64,000 bases of DNA from Acanthosepion esculentum. Its lineage: Eukaryota > Mollusca > Cephalopoda > Sepiida > Sepiidae. The stretch is from positions 79,989,349 to 80,053,348 of the forward strand of contig OZ038510.1 of the NCBI GenBank assembly GCA_964036315.1. The letters are read 5' to 3'. This document shows positions 20,481 through 33,400 of the stretch, in pieces (positions within the stretch are counted from its first letter, which is position 1; every line of letters starts with the position of its first letter). A program made the position numbers and the translations under genes. The notes under the pieces were generated by a model. That model was not told where the DNA came from. It saw only the letters and a program-made list of their open reading frames with translations, and searched no databases.

Positions 20481-20860
20481 ACCCAAACATACGATAATAT
20501 TCCTAACACCAAAACAACGCATTCTTACTTACCTTTCTTGCTACATTCACCATAATACCTCCATGTCTCTATGAAAATCCTAACTAGTCCCCATATATAC
20601 AATTCATTGTATGTGGTGGGGAGGGGAATAAAACAACAATTTAAAAACTAGCCCCAATGATTATTTACAAAATGAAAACTACTTACACGACACCAAATAA
20701 AATAATGTTAAAATAATCCATAGCGAAGAGCCCATCCAAACAATTACCATGAAAGTATTTATAGAAAAGACACAGGGAGGCCACCTTACGGCGATGGGAA
20801 AGTGACTGACGCCGAGTCGACAGTTCAGGACCAATAATATCAAATTCTTTTCCTTCCAGC
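20481..20860 (-). repeat. LINE family X fragment (internal part) and spacer
   Basis: 20720-20850 has CAATTACCATGAAAGTATTT, ATAGAAAAGACACAGGGAGG and CAGTTCAGGACCAATAA. These match 44160-44265 in the fuller copy, in the same order and strand. 20481-20715 holds nothing I recognise. Confidence 0.6.
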
Positions 20861-21404
20861 TATGGGTTAATTAGTAAGACTTGTATCGCTAAACAATTAT
20901 TATCTCCGCCCCAACCCACACAAAAAAAATTCTTGGAATCTAAAGCTATTTTCTGGTTTTAAATAACCTGCACAAAGGTTAATAAGCTGTAGAAAATGAA
21001 TCAAACAATCAATATTCTTCTTAAAATTTAATTTCTCACATGTTATTTTCATATTTATTTTGGACATTCATTGGTAAAATCACATCCAACCCTGTTGCCT
21101 TTGTTCACTTTATCACTATCCTGATTACTTCGGAAGTGTGCTGGACAAATTTCCTGCCACAGGGCAGAGAGGGTCCTCAGACGAGGCTATGTCAAGGGCA
21201 GAGTCTCGTCTCGGGAGACATCTCCGCGACCCCGCTTTTTACGAGGTCAATGGATGGTCTAATGGACGAGCCTATGTGCTCGGATATCCCACAATAAACT
21301 CGGTCTTGAGCCACATCAGACCGCGTAGATCGGTTACTGAATATCTCACCTCCAGTATTTGGCATTACATCGCAGTAAAAGAATTTTTTCTCGAGTTTTA
21401 AAGT
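20861..21404. other. Unassigned segment beside the 69-bp array
   Basis: Overlapping frames exist (21040-21297 and 21138-21401 plus, 21192-21425 minus). The block 21130-21350 is more GC-rich than its surroundings, and the frame from 21138 gives 87 codons ending just before the array. I do not recognise the product. It has no visible promoter or splice context that I would trust. Confidence 0.35.
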
Positions 21405-24400
21405 TATTTTACAAACTCGTAGCATGTTGTTCAGTTTGCGAAAAGCATCTTCTGCAGTCTTTGCGTGCCTTCAGGTTTTACAATCTCGTAGTATGTTGTT
21501 CAGTTTGCGAAAAGCATCTTCTGCAGTCTTTGCGTGCCTTCAGGTTTTAAAATCTCGTAGTACGTTGTTCAGTTTGCGAAAAGCATCTTTTGCAATCTTT
21601 GCGTGCCTTCAGGTTTTACAATCTCGTAGTATGTTGTTCAGTTTGCGAAAAGCATCTTCTGCAGTCTTTGCGGGCCTTCAGGTTTTACAATCTCGTAGTA
21701 TGTTGTTCAGTTTGCGAAAAGCATCTTCTGCAGTCTTTGCGTGCCTTCAGGTTTTACAATCTCGTAGTATGTTGTTCAGTTTGCGAAAAGCATCTTCTGC
21801 AATCCTTGCGTGCCTTCAGGTTTTACAATCTCGTAGCATGTTGTTCAGTTTGCGAAAAGCATCTTCTGCAGTCTTTGCGTGCCTTCAGGTTTTACAATCT
21901 CGTTGTACGTTGTTCAGTTTGCGAAAAGCATCTTTTGCAATCTTTGCGTGCCTTCAGGTTTTACAATCTCGTAGTATGTTGTTCAGTTTGCGAAAACCAT
22001 CTTCTGCAATCCTTGCGTGCCTTCAGGTTTTACAATCTCGTAGTATGTTGTTCAGTTTGCGAAAACCATCTTCTGCAGTCTTTGCGTGCCTTCAGGTTTT
22101 ACAATCTCGTAGTATGTTGTTCAGTTTGCGAAAAGCATCTTTTGCAGTCTTTGCGTGCCTTCAGGTTTTACAATCTCGTTGTACGTTGTTCAGTTTGCGA
22201 AAAGCATCTTTTGCAATCTTTGCGTGCCTTCAGGTTTTACAATCTCGTAGTATGTTGTTCAGTTTGCGAAAAGCACCTTCTGCAGTCTTTGCGTGCCTTC
22301 AGGTTTTACAATCTCGTAGTATGTTGTTCAGTTTGCGAAAAGCATCTTTTGCAAACTTTGCGTGCCTTCAGGTTTTACAATCTCGTAGTATGTTGTTCAG
22401 TTTGCGAAAAGCATCTTTTGCAATCTTTGCGTGCCTTCAGGTTTTACAATCTTGTAGTATGTTGTTCAGTTTGCGAAAAGCATCTTTTGCAAACTTTGCG
22501 TGCCTTCAGGGTTTACAATCTCGTAGTACGTTGTTCAGTTTGCGAAAAGCATCTTTTGCAATCTTTGCGTGCCTTCAGGTTTTACAATCTCGTAGTATGT
22601 TGTTCAGTTTGCGAAAAGCATCTTTTGCAGTCTTTGCGTGCCTTCAGGTTTTACAATCTCGTAGTATGTTGTTCAGTTTGCGAAAAGCATCTTCTGCAGT
22701 CTTTGCGTGCCTTCAGGTTTTAAAATCTCGTAGTACGTTGTTCAGTTTGCGAAAAGCATCTTTTGCAATCTTTGCGTGCCTTCAGGTTTTACAATCTCGT
22801 AGTATGTTGTTCAGTTTGCGAAAAGCATCTTCTGCAGTCTTTGCGTGCCTTCAGGTTTTACAATCTCGTAGTATGTTGTTCAGTTTGCGAAAAGCATCTT
22901 CTGCAGTCTTTGCGTGCCTTCAGGTTTTACAATCTCGTAGTATGTTGTTCAGTTTGCGAAAAGCATCTTCTGCAATCCTTGCGTGCCTTCAGGTTTTACA
23001 ATCTCGTAGCATGTTGTTCAGTTTGCGAAAAGCATCTTCTGCAGTCTTTGCGTGCCTTCAGGTTTTACAATCTCGTTGTACGTTGTTCAGTTTGCGAAAA
23101 GCATCTTTTGCAATCTTTGCGTGCCTTCAGGTTTTACAATCTCGTAGTATGTTGTTCAGTTTGCGAAAACCATCTTCTGCAATCCTTGCGTGCCTTCAGG
23201 TTTTACAATCTCGTAGTATGTTGTTCAGTTTGCGAAAACCATCTTCTGCAGTCTTTGCGTGCCTTCAGGTTTTACAATCTCGTAGTATGTTGTTCAGTTT
23301 GCGAAAAGCATCTTCTGCAGTCTTTGCGTGCCTTCAGGTTTTACAATCTCGTTGTACGTTGTTCAGTTTGCGAAAAGCATCTTTTGCAATCTTTGCGTGC
23401 CTTCAGGTTTTACAATCTCGTAGTATGTTGTTCAGTTTGCGAAAAGCATCTTCTGCAGTCTTTGCGTGCCTTCAGGTTTTACAATCTCGTTGTACGTTGT
23501 TCAGTTTGCGAAAAGCATCTTTTGCAATCTTTGCGTGCCTTCAGGTTTTACAATCTCGTAGTATGTTGTTCAGTTTGCGAAAAGCACCTTCTGCAGTCTT
23601 TGCGTGCCTTCAGGTTTTACAATCTCGTAGTATGTTGTTCAGTTTGCGAAAAGCATCTTTTGCAAACTTTGCGTGCCTTCAGGTTTTACAATCTCGTAGT
23701 ATGTTGTTCAGTTTGCGAAAAGCATCTTTTGCAATCTTTGCGTGCCTTCAGGTTTTACAATCTTGTAGTATGTTGTTCAGTTTGCGAAAAGCATCTTTTG
23801 CAAATTTTGCGTGCCTTCAGGGTTTACAATCTCGTAGTACGTTGTTCAGTTTGCGAAAAGCATCTTTTGCAATCTTTGCGTGCCTTCAGGTTTTACAATC
23901 TCGTAGTATGTTGTTCAGTTTGCGAAAAGCATCTTTTGCAGTCTTTGCGTGCCTTCAGGTTTTACAATCTCGTAGTATGTTGTTCAGTTTGCGAAAAGCA
24001 TCTTCTGCAGTCTTTGCGTGCCTTCAGGTTTTACAATCTCGTAGTATGTTGTTCAGTTTGCGAAAAGCATCTTCTGCAGTCTTTGCGTGCCTTCATGTTA
24101 TACAATCTCGTAGTATGTTGTTCAGTTTGCGAAAACCATCTTCTGCAATCTTTGAGTGCCTTCAGGTTTTACAATCTCGTAGTACGTTGTTCAGTTTGCG
24201 AAAAGCATCTTTTGCAATCCTTGCGTGCCTTCAGGTTTTACAATATCGTAGTATGTTGTTCAGTTTGCGAAAAGCATCTTCTGCAGTCTTTGCGTGCCTT
24301 CAGGTTTTACAATCTCGTAGTATGTTGTTCAGTTTGCGAAAAGCATCTGCAATCCTTGCGTGCCTTCAGGTTTTACAATCTCGTAGTATGTTGTTCAGTT

Positions 24401-27400
24401 TGCGAAAAGCATCTTCTGCAATCCTTGCGTGCCTTCAGGTTTTACAATCTCGTAGTATGTTGTTCAGTTTGCGAAAACCATCTTCTGCAATCCTTGCGTG
24501 CCTTCAGGTTTTACAATATCGTAGTATGTTGTTCAGTTTGCGAAAAGCATCTTCTGCAGTCTTTGCGTGCCTTCAGGTTTTACAATCTGGTAGTATGTTG
24601 TTCAGTTTGCGAAAAGCATCTTCTGCAATCCTTGCGTGCCTTCAGGTTTTACAATCTCGTAGTATGTTGTTCAGTTTGCGAAAAGCATCTTCTGCAGTCT
24701 TTGCGTGCCTTCAGGTTTTACAATCTCGTAGTATGTTGTTCAGTTTGCGAAAAGCATCTTTTGCAGTCTTTGCGTGCCTTCAGGTTTTACAATCTCGTAG
24801 TACGTTGTTCAGTTTGCGAAAAGCATCTTTTACAAACTTTGCGTGCCTTCAGGTTTTACAATCTCGTAGTATGTTGTTCAGTTTGCGAAAACCATCTTCT
24901 GCAATCCTTGCGTGCCTTCAGGTTTTACAATCTCGTAGTATGTTGTTCAGTTTGCGAAAAGCATCTTTTGCAATCTTTGCGTGCCTTCAGGTTTTACAAT
25001 CTCGTAGCATGTTGTTCAGTTTGCGAAAAGCATCTTTTGCAATCTTTGCGTGCCTTCAGGTTTTACAATCTCGTAGTATGTTGTTCAGTTTGCGAAAAGC
25101 ATCTTCTGCAGTCTTTGCGTGCCTTCAGGTTTTACAATCTCGTAGCATGTTGTTCAGTTTGCGAAAAGCATCTTTTGCAGTCTTTGCGTGCCTTCAGGTT
25201 TTACAATCTCGTAGTATGTTGTTCAGTTTGCGAAAAGCATCTTTTGCAGTCTTTGCGTGCCTTCAGGTTTTACAATCTCGTAGCATGTTGTTCAGTTTGC
25301 GAAAAGCATCTTTTGCAATCTTTGCGTGCCTTCAGATTTTACAATCTCGTAGCATGTTGTTCAGTTTGCGAAAAGCATCTTTTGCAGTCTTTGCGTGCCT
25401 TCAGGTTTTACAATCTCGTAGTATGTTGTTCAGTTTGCGAAAAGCATCTTTTGCAATCTTTGCGTGCCTTCAGGTTTTACAATCTCGTAGTATGTTGTTC
25501 AGTTTGCGAAAAGCATCTTCTGCAGTCTTTGCGTGCCTTCAGGTTTTACAATCTCGTAGCATGTTGTTCAGTTTGCGAAAAGCATCTTTTGCAATCTTTG
25601 CGTGCCTTCAGGTTTTACAATCTCGTAGTATGTTGTTCAGTTTGCGAAAAGCATCTTTTGCAGTCTTTGCGTGCCTTCAGGTTTTACAATCTCGTAGTAT
25701 GTTGTTCAGTTTGCGAAAAGCATCTTTTGCAATCTTTGCGTGCCTTCAGGTTTTACAATCTCGTAGCATGTTGTTCAGTTTGCGAAAAGCATCTTTTGCA
25801 GTCTTTGCGTGCCTTCAGGTTTTACAATCTCGTAGTATGTTGTTCAGTTTGCGAAAAGCATCTTCTGCAGTCTTTGCGTGCCGTCAGGTTTTACAATCTC
25901 GTAGTATGTTGTTCAGTTTGCGAAAAGCATCTTTTGCAGTCTTTGCGTGCCTTCAGGTTTTACAATCTCGTAGTATGTTGTTCAGTTTGCGAAAAGCATC
26001 TTTTGCAATCTTTGCGTGCCTTCAGGTTTTACAATCTCGTAGTATGTTGTTCAGTTTGCGAAAAGCATCTTCTGCAGTCTTTGCGTGCCTTCAGGTTTTA
26101 CAATCTCGTAGCATGTTGTTCAGTTTGCGAAAAGCATCTTTTGCAATCTTTGCGTGCCTTCAGGTTTTACAATCTCGTAGTATGTTGTTCAGTTTGCGAA
26201 AAGCATCTTTTGCAGTCTTTGCGTGCCTTCAGGTTTTACAATCTCGTAGTATGTTGTTCAGTTTGCGAAAAGCATCTTTTGCAGTCTTTGCGTGCCTTCA
26301 GGTTTTACAATCTCGTAGTATGTTGTTCAGTTTGCGAAAAGCATCTTTTGCAATCTTTGCGTGACTTCAGGTTTTACAATCTCGTAGCATGTTGTTCAGT
26401 TTGCGAAAAGCATCTTTTGCAGTCTTTGCGTGCCTTCAGGTTTTACAATCTCGTAGTATGTTGTTGAGTTTGCGAAAAGCATCTTCTGCAGTCTTTGCGT
26501 GCCGTCAGGTTTTACAATCTCGTAGTATGTTGTTCAGTTTGCGAAAAGCATCTTTTGCAGTCTTTGCGTGCCTTTAGGTTTTACAATCTCGTAGTATGTT
26601 GTTCAGTTTGCGAAAAGCATCTTGTGCAATCTTTGCGTGCCTTCAGGTTTTACAATCTCGTAGTATGTTGTTCAGTTTGCGAAAAGCATCTTCTGCAGCC
26701 TTTGCGTGCCTTCAGGTTTTACAATCTCGTAGCATGTTGTTCAGTTTGCGAAAAGCATCTTTTGCAATCTTTGCGTGCCTTCAGGTTTTACAATCTCGTA
26801 GCATGTTGTTCAGTTTGCGAAAAGCATCTTTTGCAATCTTTGCGTGCCTTCAGGTTTTACAATCTCGTAGTATGTTATTCAGTTTGCGAAAAGCATCTTC
26901 TGCAGTCTTTGCGTGCCTTCAGGTTTTACAATCTCGTAGTATGTTGTTCAGTTTGCAAAAAGCATCTTTTGCAGTCTTTGCGTGCCTTCAGGTTTTACAA
27001 TCTCGTAGTATGTTGTTCAGTTAGCGAAAAGCATCTTTTGCAATCTTTGCGTGCCTTCAGGTTTTACAATCTCGTAGCATGTTGTTCAGTTTGCGAAAAG
27101 CATCTTTTGCAATCTTTGCGTGCCTTCAGGTTTTACAATCTCGTAGTATGTTGTTCAGTTTGCGAAAAGCATCTTTTGCAGTCTTTGCGTGCCTTCAGGT
27201 TTTACAATCTCGTAGCATGTTGTTCAGTTTGCGAAAAGCATCTTTTGCAATCTTTGCCTGCCTTCAGGTTTTACAATCTCGTAGTATGTTGTTCAGTTTG
27301 CGAAAAGCATCTTTTGCAGTCTTTGCGTGCCTTCAGGTTTTACAATCTCGTAGTATGTTGTTCAGTTTGCGAAAAGCATCTTTTGCAGTCTTTGCGTGCC

Positions 27401-30400
27401 TTCAGGTTTTACAATCTCGTAGTATGTTGTTCAGTTTGCGAAAAGCATCTCTTGCAATCTTTGCGTGCCTTCAGGTTTTACAATCTCGTAGCATGTTGTT
27501 CAGTTCGCGAAAAGCATCTTTTGCAGTCTTTGCGTGCCTTCAGGTTTTACAATCTCGTAGTATGTTGTTCAGTTTGCGAAAAGCATCTTCTGCAGTCTTT
27601 GCGTGCCGTCAGGTTTTACAATCTCGTAGTATGTTGTTCAGTTTGCGAAAAGCATCTTTTGCAGTCTTTGCGTGCCTTCAGGTTTTACAATCTCGTAGTA
27701 TGTTGTTCAGTTTGCGAAAAGCATCTTTTGCAATCTTTGCGTGCCTTCAGGTTTTACAATCTCGTAGTATGTTGTTCAGTTTGCGAAAAGCATCTTCTGC
27801 AGTCTTTGCGTGCCTTCAGGTTTTACAATCTCGTAGCATGTTGTTCAGTTTGCGAAAAGCATCTTTTGCAATCTTTGCGTGCCTTCAGGTTTTACAATCT
27901 CGTAGTATGTTGTTCAGTTTGCAAAAAGCATCTTCTGCAGTCTTTGCGTGCCTTCAGTTTTTACAATCTCGTAGTATGTTGTTCAGTTTGCGAAAAGCAT
28001 CTTTTGCAGTCTTTGCGTGCCTTCAGGTTTTACAATCTCGTAGTATGTTGTTCAGTTTGCGAAAAGCATCTTTTGCAATCTTTGCGTGCCTTCAGGTTTT
28101 ACAATCTCGTAGTATGTTGTTCAGTTTGCGAAAAGCATCTTCTGCAGTCTTTGCGTGCCTTCAGGTTTTACAATCTCGTAGTATGTTGTTCAGTTTGCGA
28201 AAAGCATCTTTTGCAGTCTTTGCGTGCCTTCAGGTTTTACAATCTCGTAGTATGTTGTTCAGTTTGCGAAAAGCATCTTCTGCAGTCTTTGCGTGCCGTC
28301 AGGTTTTACAATCTCGTAGTATGTTGTTCAGTTTGCGAAAAGCATCTTTTGCAGTCTTTGCGTGCCTTCAGGTTTTACAATCTCGTAGTATGTTGTTCAG
28401 TTTGCGAAAAGCATCTTTTGCAATCTTTGCGTGCCTTCAGGTTTTACAATCTCGTAGTATGTTGTTCAGTTTGCGAAAAGCATCTTCTGCAGTCTTTGCG
28501 TGCCTTCAGGTTTTACAATCTCGTAGCATGTTGTTCAGTTTGCGAAAAGCATCTTTTGCAATCTTTGCGTGCCTTCAGGTTTTACAATCTCGTAGTATGT
28601 TGTTCAGTTTGCAAAAAGCATCTTCTGCAGTCTTTGCGTGCCTTCAGGTTTTACAATCTCGTAGTATGTTGTTCAGTTTGCGAAAAGCATCTTTTGCAGT
28701 CTTTGCGTGCCTTCAGGTTTTACAATCTCGTAGTATGTTGTTCAGTTTGCGAAAAGCATCTTTTGCAATCTTTGCGTGCCTTCAGGTTTTACAATCTCGT
28801 AGTATGTTGTTCAGTTTGCGAAAAGCATCTTTTGCAATCTTTGCGTGCCTTCAGGTTTTACAATCTCGTAGTATGTTGTTCAGTTTGTGAAAAGCATCTT
28901 TTGCAGTCTTTGCGTGCCTTCAGGTTTTACAATCTCGTAGTATGTTGTTCAGTTTGCGAAAAGCATCTTTTGCAATCTTTGCGTGCCTTCAGGTTTTACA
29001 ATCTCGTAGCATGCTGTTCAGTTTGCGAAAAGCATCTTTTGCAGTCTTTGCGTGCCTTCAGGTTTTACAATCTCGTAGTATGTTGTTCAGTTTGCGAAAA
29101 GAATCTTCTGCAGTCTTTGCGTGCCGTCAGGTTTTACAATCTCGTAGTATGTTGTTCAGTTTGCGAAAAGCATCTTTTGCAGTCTTTGCGTGCCTTCAGG
29201 TTTTACAATCTCGTAGTATGTTGTTCAGTTTGCGAAAAGCATCTTTTGCAATCTTTGCGTGCCTTCAGGTTTTACAATCTCGTAGTATGTTGTTCAGTTT
29301 GCGAAAAGCATCTTCTGCAGTCTTTGCGTGCCTTCAGGTTTTACAATCTCGTAGCATGTTGTTCAGTTTGCGAAAAGCATCTTTTGCAATCTTTGCGTGC
29401 CTTCAGGTTTTACAATCTCGTAGTATGTTGTTCAGTTTGCGAAAAGCATCTTCTGCAGTCTTTGCGTGCCTTCAGGTTTTACAATCTCGTAGCATGTTGT
29501 TCAGTTTGCGAAAAGCATCTTTTGCAATCTTTGCGTGCCTTCAGGTTTTACAATCTCGTAGTATGTTGTTCAGTTTGCAAAAAGCATCTTCTGCAGTCTT
29601 TGCGTGCCTTCAGTTTTTACAATCTCGTAGTATGTTGTTCAGTTTGCGAAAAGCATCTTTTGCAGTCTTTGCGTGCCTTCAGGTTTTACAATCTCGTAGT
29701 ATGTTGTTCAGTTTGCGAAAAGCATCTTTTGCAATCTTTGCGTGCCTTCAGGTTTTACAATCTCGTAGTATGTTGTTCAGTTTGCGAAAAGCATCTTCTG
29801 CAGTCTTTGCGTGCCTTCAGGTTTTACAATCTCGTAGTATGTTGTTCAGTTTGCGAAAAGCATATTTTGCAGTCTTTGCGTGCCTTCAGGTTTTACAATC
29901 TCGTAGTATGTTGTTCAGTTTGCGAAAAGCATCTTCTGCAGTCTTTGCGTGCCGTCAGGTTTTACAATCTCGTAGTATGTTGTTCAGTTTGCGAAAAGCA
30001 TCTTTTGCAGTCTTTGCGTGCCTTCAGGTTTTACAATCTCGTAGTATGTTGTTCAGTTTGCGAAAAGCATCTTTTGCAATCTTTGCGTGCCTTCAGGTTT
30101 TACAATCTCGTAGTATGTTGTTCAGTTTGCGAAAAGCATCTTCTGCAGTCTTTGCGTGCCTTCAGGTTTTACAATCTCGTAGCATGTTGTTCAGTTTGCG
30201 AAAAGCATCTTTTGCAATCTTTGCGTGCCTTCAGGTTTTACAATCTCGTAGTATGTTGTTCAGTTTGCAAAAAGCATCTTCTGCAGTCTTTGCGTGCCTT
30301 CAGGTTTTACAATCTCGTAGTATGTTGTTCAGTTTGCGAAAAGCATCTTTTGCAGTCTTTGCGTGCCTTCAGGTTTTACAATCTCGTAGTATGTTGTTCA

Positions 30401-33400
30401 GTTTGCGAAAAGCATCTTTTGCAATCTTTGCGTGCCTTCAGGTTTTACAATCTCGTAGTATGTTGTTCAGTTTGCGAAAAGCATCTTTTGCAGTCTTTGC
30501 GTGTCTTCAGGTTTTACAATCTCGTAGTATGTTGTTCAGTTTGCGAAAAGCATCTTTTGCAATCTTTGCGTGCCTTCAGGTTTTACAATCTCGTAGCATG
30601 TTGTTCAGTTTGCGAAAAGCATCTTTTGCAGTCTTTGCGTGCCTTCAGGTTTTACAATCTCGTAGTATGTTGTTCAGTTTGCGAAAAGAATCTTCTGCAG
30701 TCTTTGCGTGCCGTCAGGTTTTACAATCTCGTAGTATGTTGTTCAGTTTGCGAAAAGCATCTTTTGCAGTCTTTGCGTGCCTTCAGGTTTTACAATCTCG
30801 TAGTATGTTGTTCAGTTTGCGAAAAGCATCTTTTGCAATCTTTGCGTGCCTTCAGGTTTTACAATCTCGTAGTATGTTGTTCAGTTTGCGAAAAGCATCT
30901 TCTGCAGTGTTTGCGTGCCTTCAGGTTTTACAATCTCGTAGCATGTTGTTCAGTTTGCGAAAAGCATCTTTTGCAATCTTTGCGTGCCTTCAGGTTTTAC
31001 AATCTCGTAGTATGTTGTTCAGTTTGCGAAAAGCATCTTCTGCAGTCTTTGCGTGCCTTCAGGTTTTACAATCTCGTAGTATGTTGTTCAGTTTGCGAAA
31101 AGCATCTTTTGCAATCTTTGCGTGCCTTCAGGTTTTACAATCTCGTAGCATGTTGTTCAGTTTGCGAAAAGCATCTTTTGCAATCTTTGCGTGCCTTCAG
31201 GTTTTACAATCTCGTAGTATGTTGTTCAGTTTGCGAAAAGCATCTTCTGCAGTCTTTGCGTGCCTTCAGGTTTTACAATCTCGTAGTATGTTGTTCAGTT
31301 TGCGAAAAGCATCTTTTGCAGTCTTTGCGTGCCTTCAGGTTTTACAATCTCGTAGTATGTTGTTCAGTTTGCGAAAAGCATCTTTTGCAATCTTTGCGTG
31401 CCTTCAGGTTTTACAATCTCGTAGCATGTTGTTCAGTTTGCGAAAAGCATCTTTTGCAATCTTTGCGTGCCTTCAGGTTTTACAATCTCGTAGTATGTTG
31501 TTCAGTTTGCGAAAAGCATCTTTTGCAATCTTTGCGTGCCTTCAGGTTTTACAATCTCGTAGTATGTTGTTCAGTTTGCGAAAACCATCTTCTGCAATCC
31601 TTGCGTGCCTTCAGGTTTTACAATCTCGTAGTATGTTGTTCAGTTTGCGAAAAGCATCTTTTGCAATCTTTGCGTGCCTTCAGGTTTTACAATCTCGTAG
31701 CATGTTGTTCAGTTTGCGAAAAGCATCTGCAATCCTTGCGTGCCTTCAGGTTTTACAATCTCGTAGTATGTTGTTCAGTTTGCGAAAAGCATCTTTAGCA
31801 ATCTTTGCGTGCCTTCAGGTTTTACAATCTCGTAGCATGTTGTTCAGTTTGCGAAAAGCATCTTTTGCAATCTTTGCGTGCCTTCAGGTTTTACAATCTC
31901 GTAGTATGTTGTTCAGTTTGTGAAAAGCATCTTTTGCAGTCTTTGCGTGCCTTCAGGTTTTACAATCTCGTAGTATGTTGTTCAGTTTGCGAAAAGCATC
32001 TTTTGCAATCTTTGCGTGCCTTCAGGTTTTACAATCTCGTAGCATGCTGTTCAGTTTGCGAAAAGCATCTTTTGCAGTCTTTGCGTGCCTTCAGGTTTTA
32101 CAATCTCGTAGTATGTTGTTCAGTTTGCGAAAAGAATCTTCTGCAGTCTTTGCGTGCCGTCAGGTTTTACAATCTCGTAGTATGTTGTTCAGTTTGCGAA
32201 AAGCATCTTTTGCAGTCTTTGCGTGCCTTCAGGTTTTACAATCTCGTAGTATGTTGTTCAGTTTGCGAAAAGCATCTTTTGCAATCTTTGCGTGCCTTCA
32301 GGTTTTACAATCTCGTAGTATGTTGTTCAGTTTGCGAAAAGCATCTTCTGCAGTCTTTGCGTGCCTTCAGGTTTTACAATCTCGTAGCATGTTGTTCAGT
32401 TTGCGAAAAGCATCTTTTGCAATCTTTGCGTGCCTTCAGGTTTTACAATCTCGTAGTATGTTGTTCAGTTTGCGAAAAGCATCTTCTGCAGTCTTTGCGT
32501 GCCTTCAGGTTTTACAATCTCGTAGTATGTTGTTCAGTTTGCGAAAAGCATCTTTTGCAATCTTTGCGTGCCTTCAGGTTTTACAATCTCGTAGCATGTT
32601 GTTCAGTTTGCGAAAAGCATCTTTTGCAATCTTTGCGTGCCTTCAGGTTTTACAATCTCGTAGTATGTTGTTCAGTTTGCGAAAAGCATCTTCGCCAGTC
32701 TTTGCGTGCCTTCAGGTTTTACAATCTCGTAGTATGTTGTTCAGTTTGCGAAAAGCATCTTTTGCAGTCTTTGCGTGCCTTCAGGTTTTACAATCTCGTA
32801 GTATGTTGTTCAGTTTGCGAAAAGCATCTTTTGCAATCTTTGCGTGCATTCAGGTTTTACAATCTCGTAGCATGTTGTTCAGTTTGCGAAAAGCATCTTT
32901 TGCAATCTTTGCGTGCCTTCAGGTTTTACAATCTCGTAGTATGTTGTTCAGTTTGCGAAAAGCATCTTTTGCAATCTTTGCGTGCCTTCAGGTTTTACAA
33001 TCTCGTAGTATGTTGTTCAGTTTGCGAAAACCATCTTCTGCAATCCTTGCGTGCCTTCAGGTTTTACAATCTCGTAGTATGTTGTTCAGTTTGCGAAAAG
33101 CATCTTTTGCAATCTTTGCGTGCCTTCAGGTTTTACAATCTCGTAGCATGTTGTTCAGTTTGCGAAAAGCATCTGCAATCCTTGCGTGCCTTCAGGTTTT
33201 ACAATCTCGTAGTATGTTGTTCAGTTTGCGAAAAGCATCTTTAGCAATCTTTGCGTGCCTTCAGGTTTTACAATCTCGTAGCATGTTGTTCAGTTTGCGA
33301 AAAGCATCTTTTGCAATCTTTGCGTGCCTTCAGGTTTTACAATCTCGTAGTATGTTGTTCAGTTTGCGAAAAGCATCTTTTGCAGTCTTTGCGTGCCTTC

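Noticed and set aside
20052..20522. 156-codon minus-strand frame
   Set aside because: It is an off-frame reading of the LINE X fragment. The matching frame is 20131-20313.
21424..31923. Giant open frames of 993-1,767 codons as real genes
   Set aside because: They translate a 69-bp tandem unit. Two frames are equally open, there is no unique N- or C-terminal exon, and stops are duplicated with the blocks.
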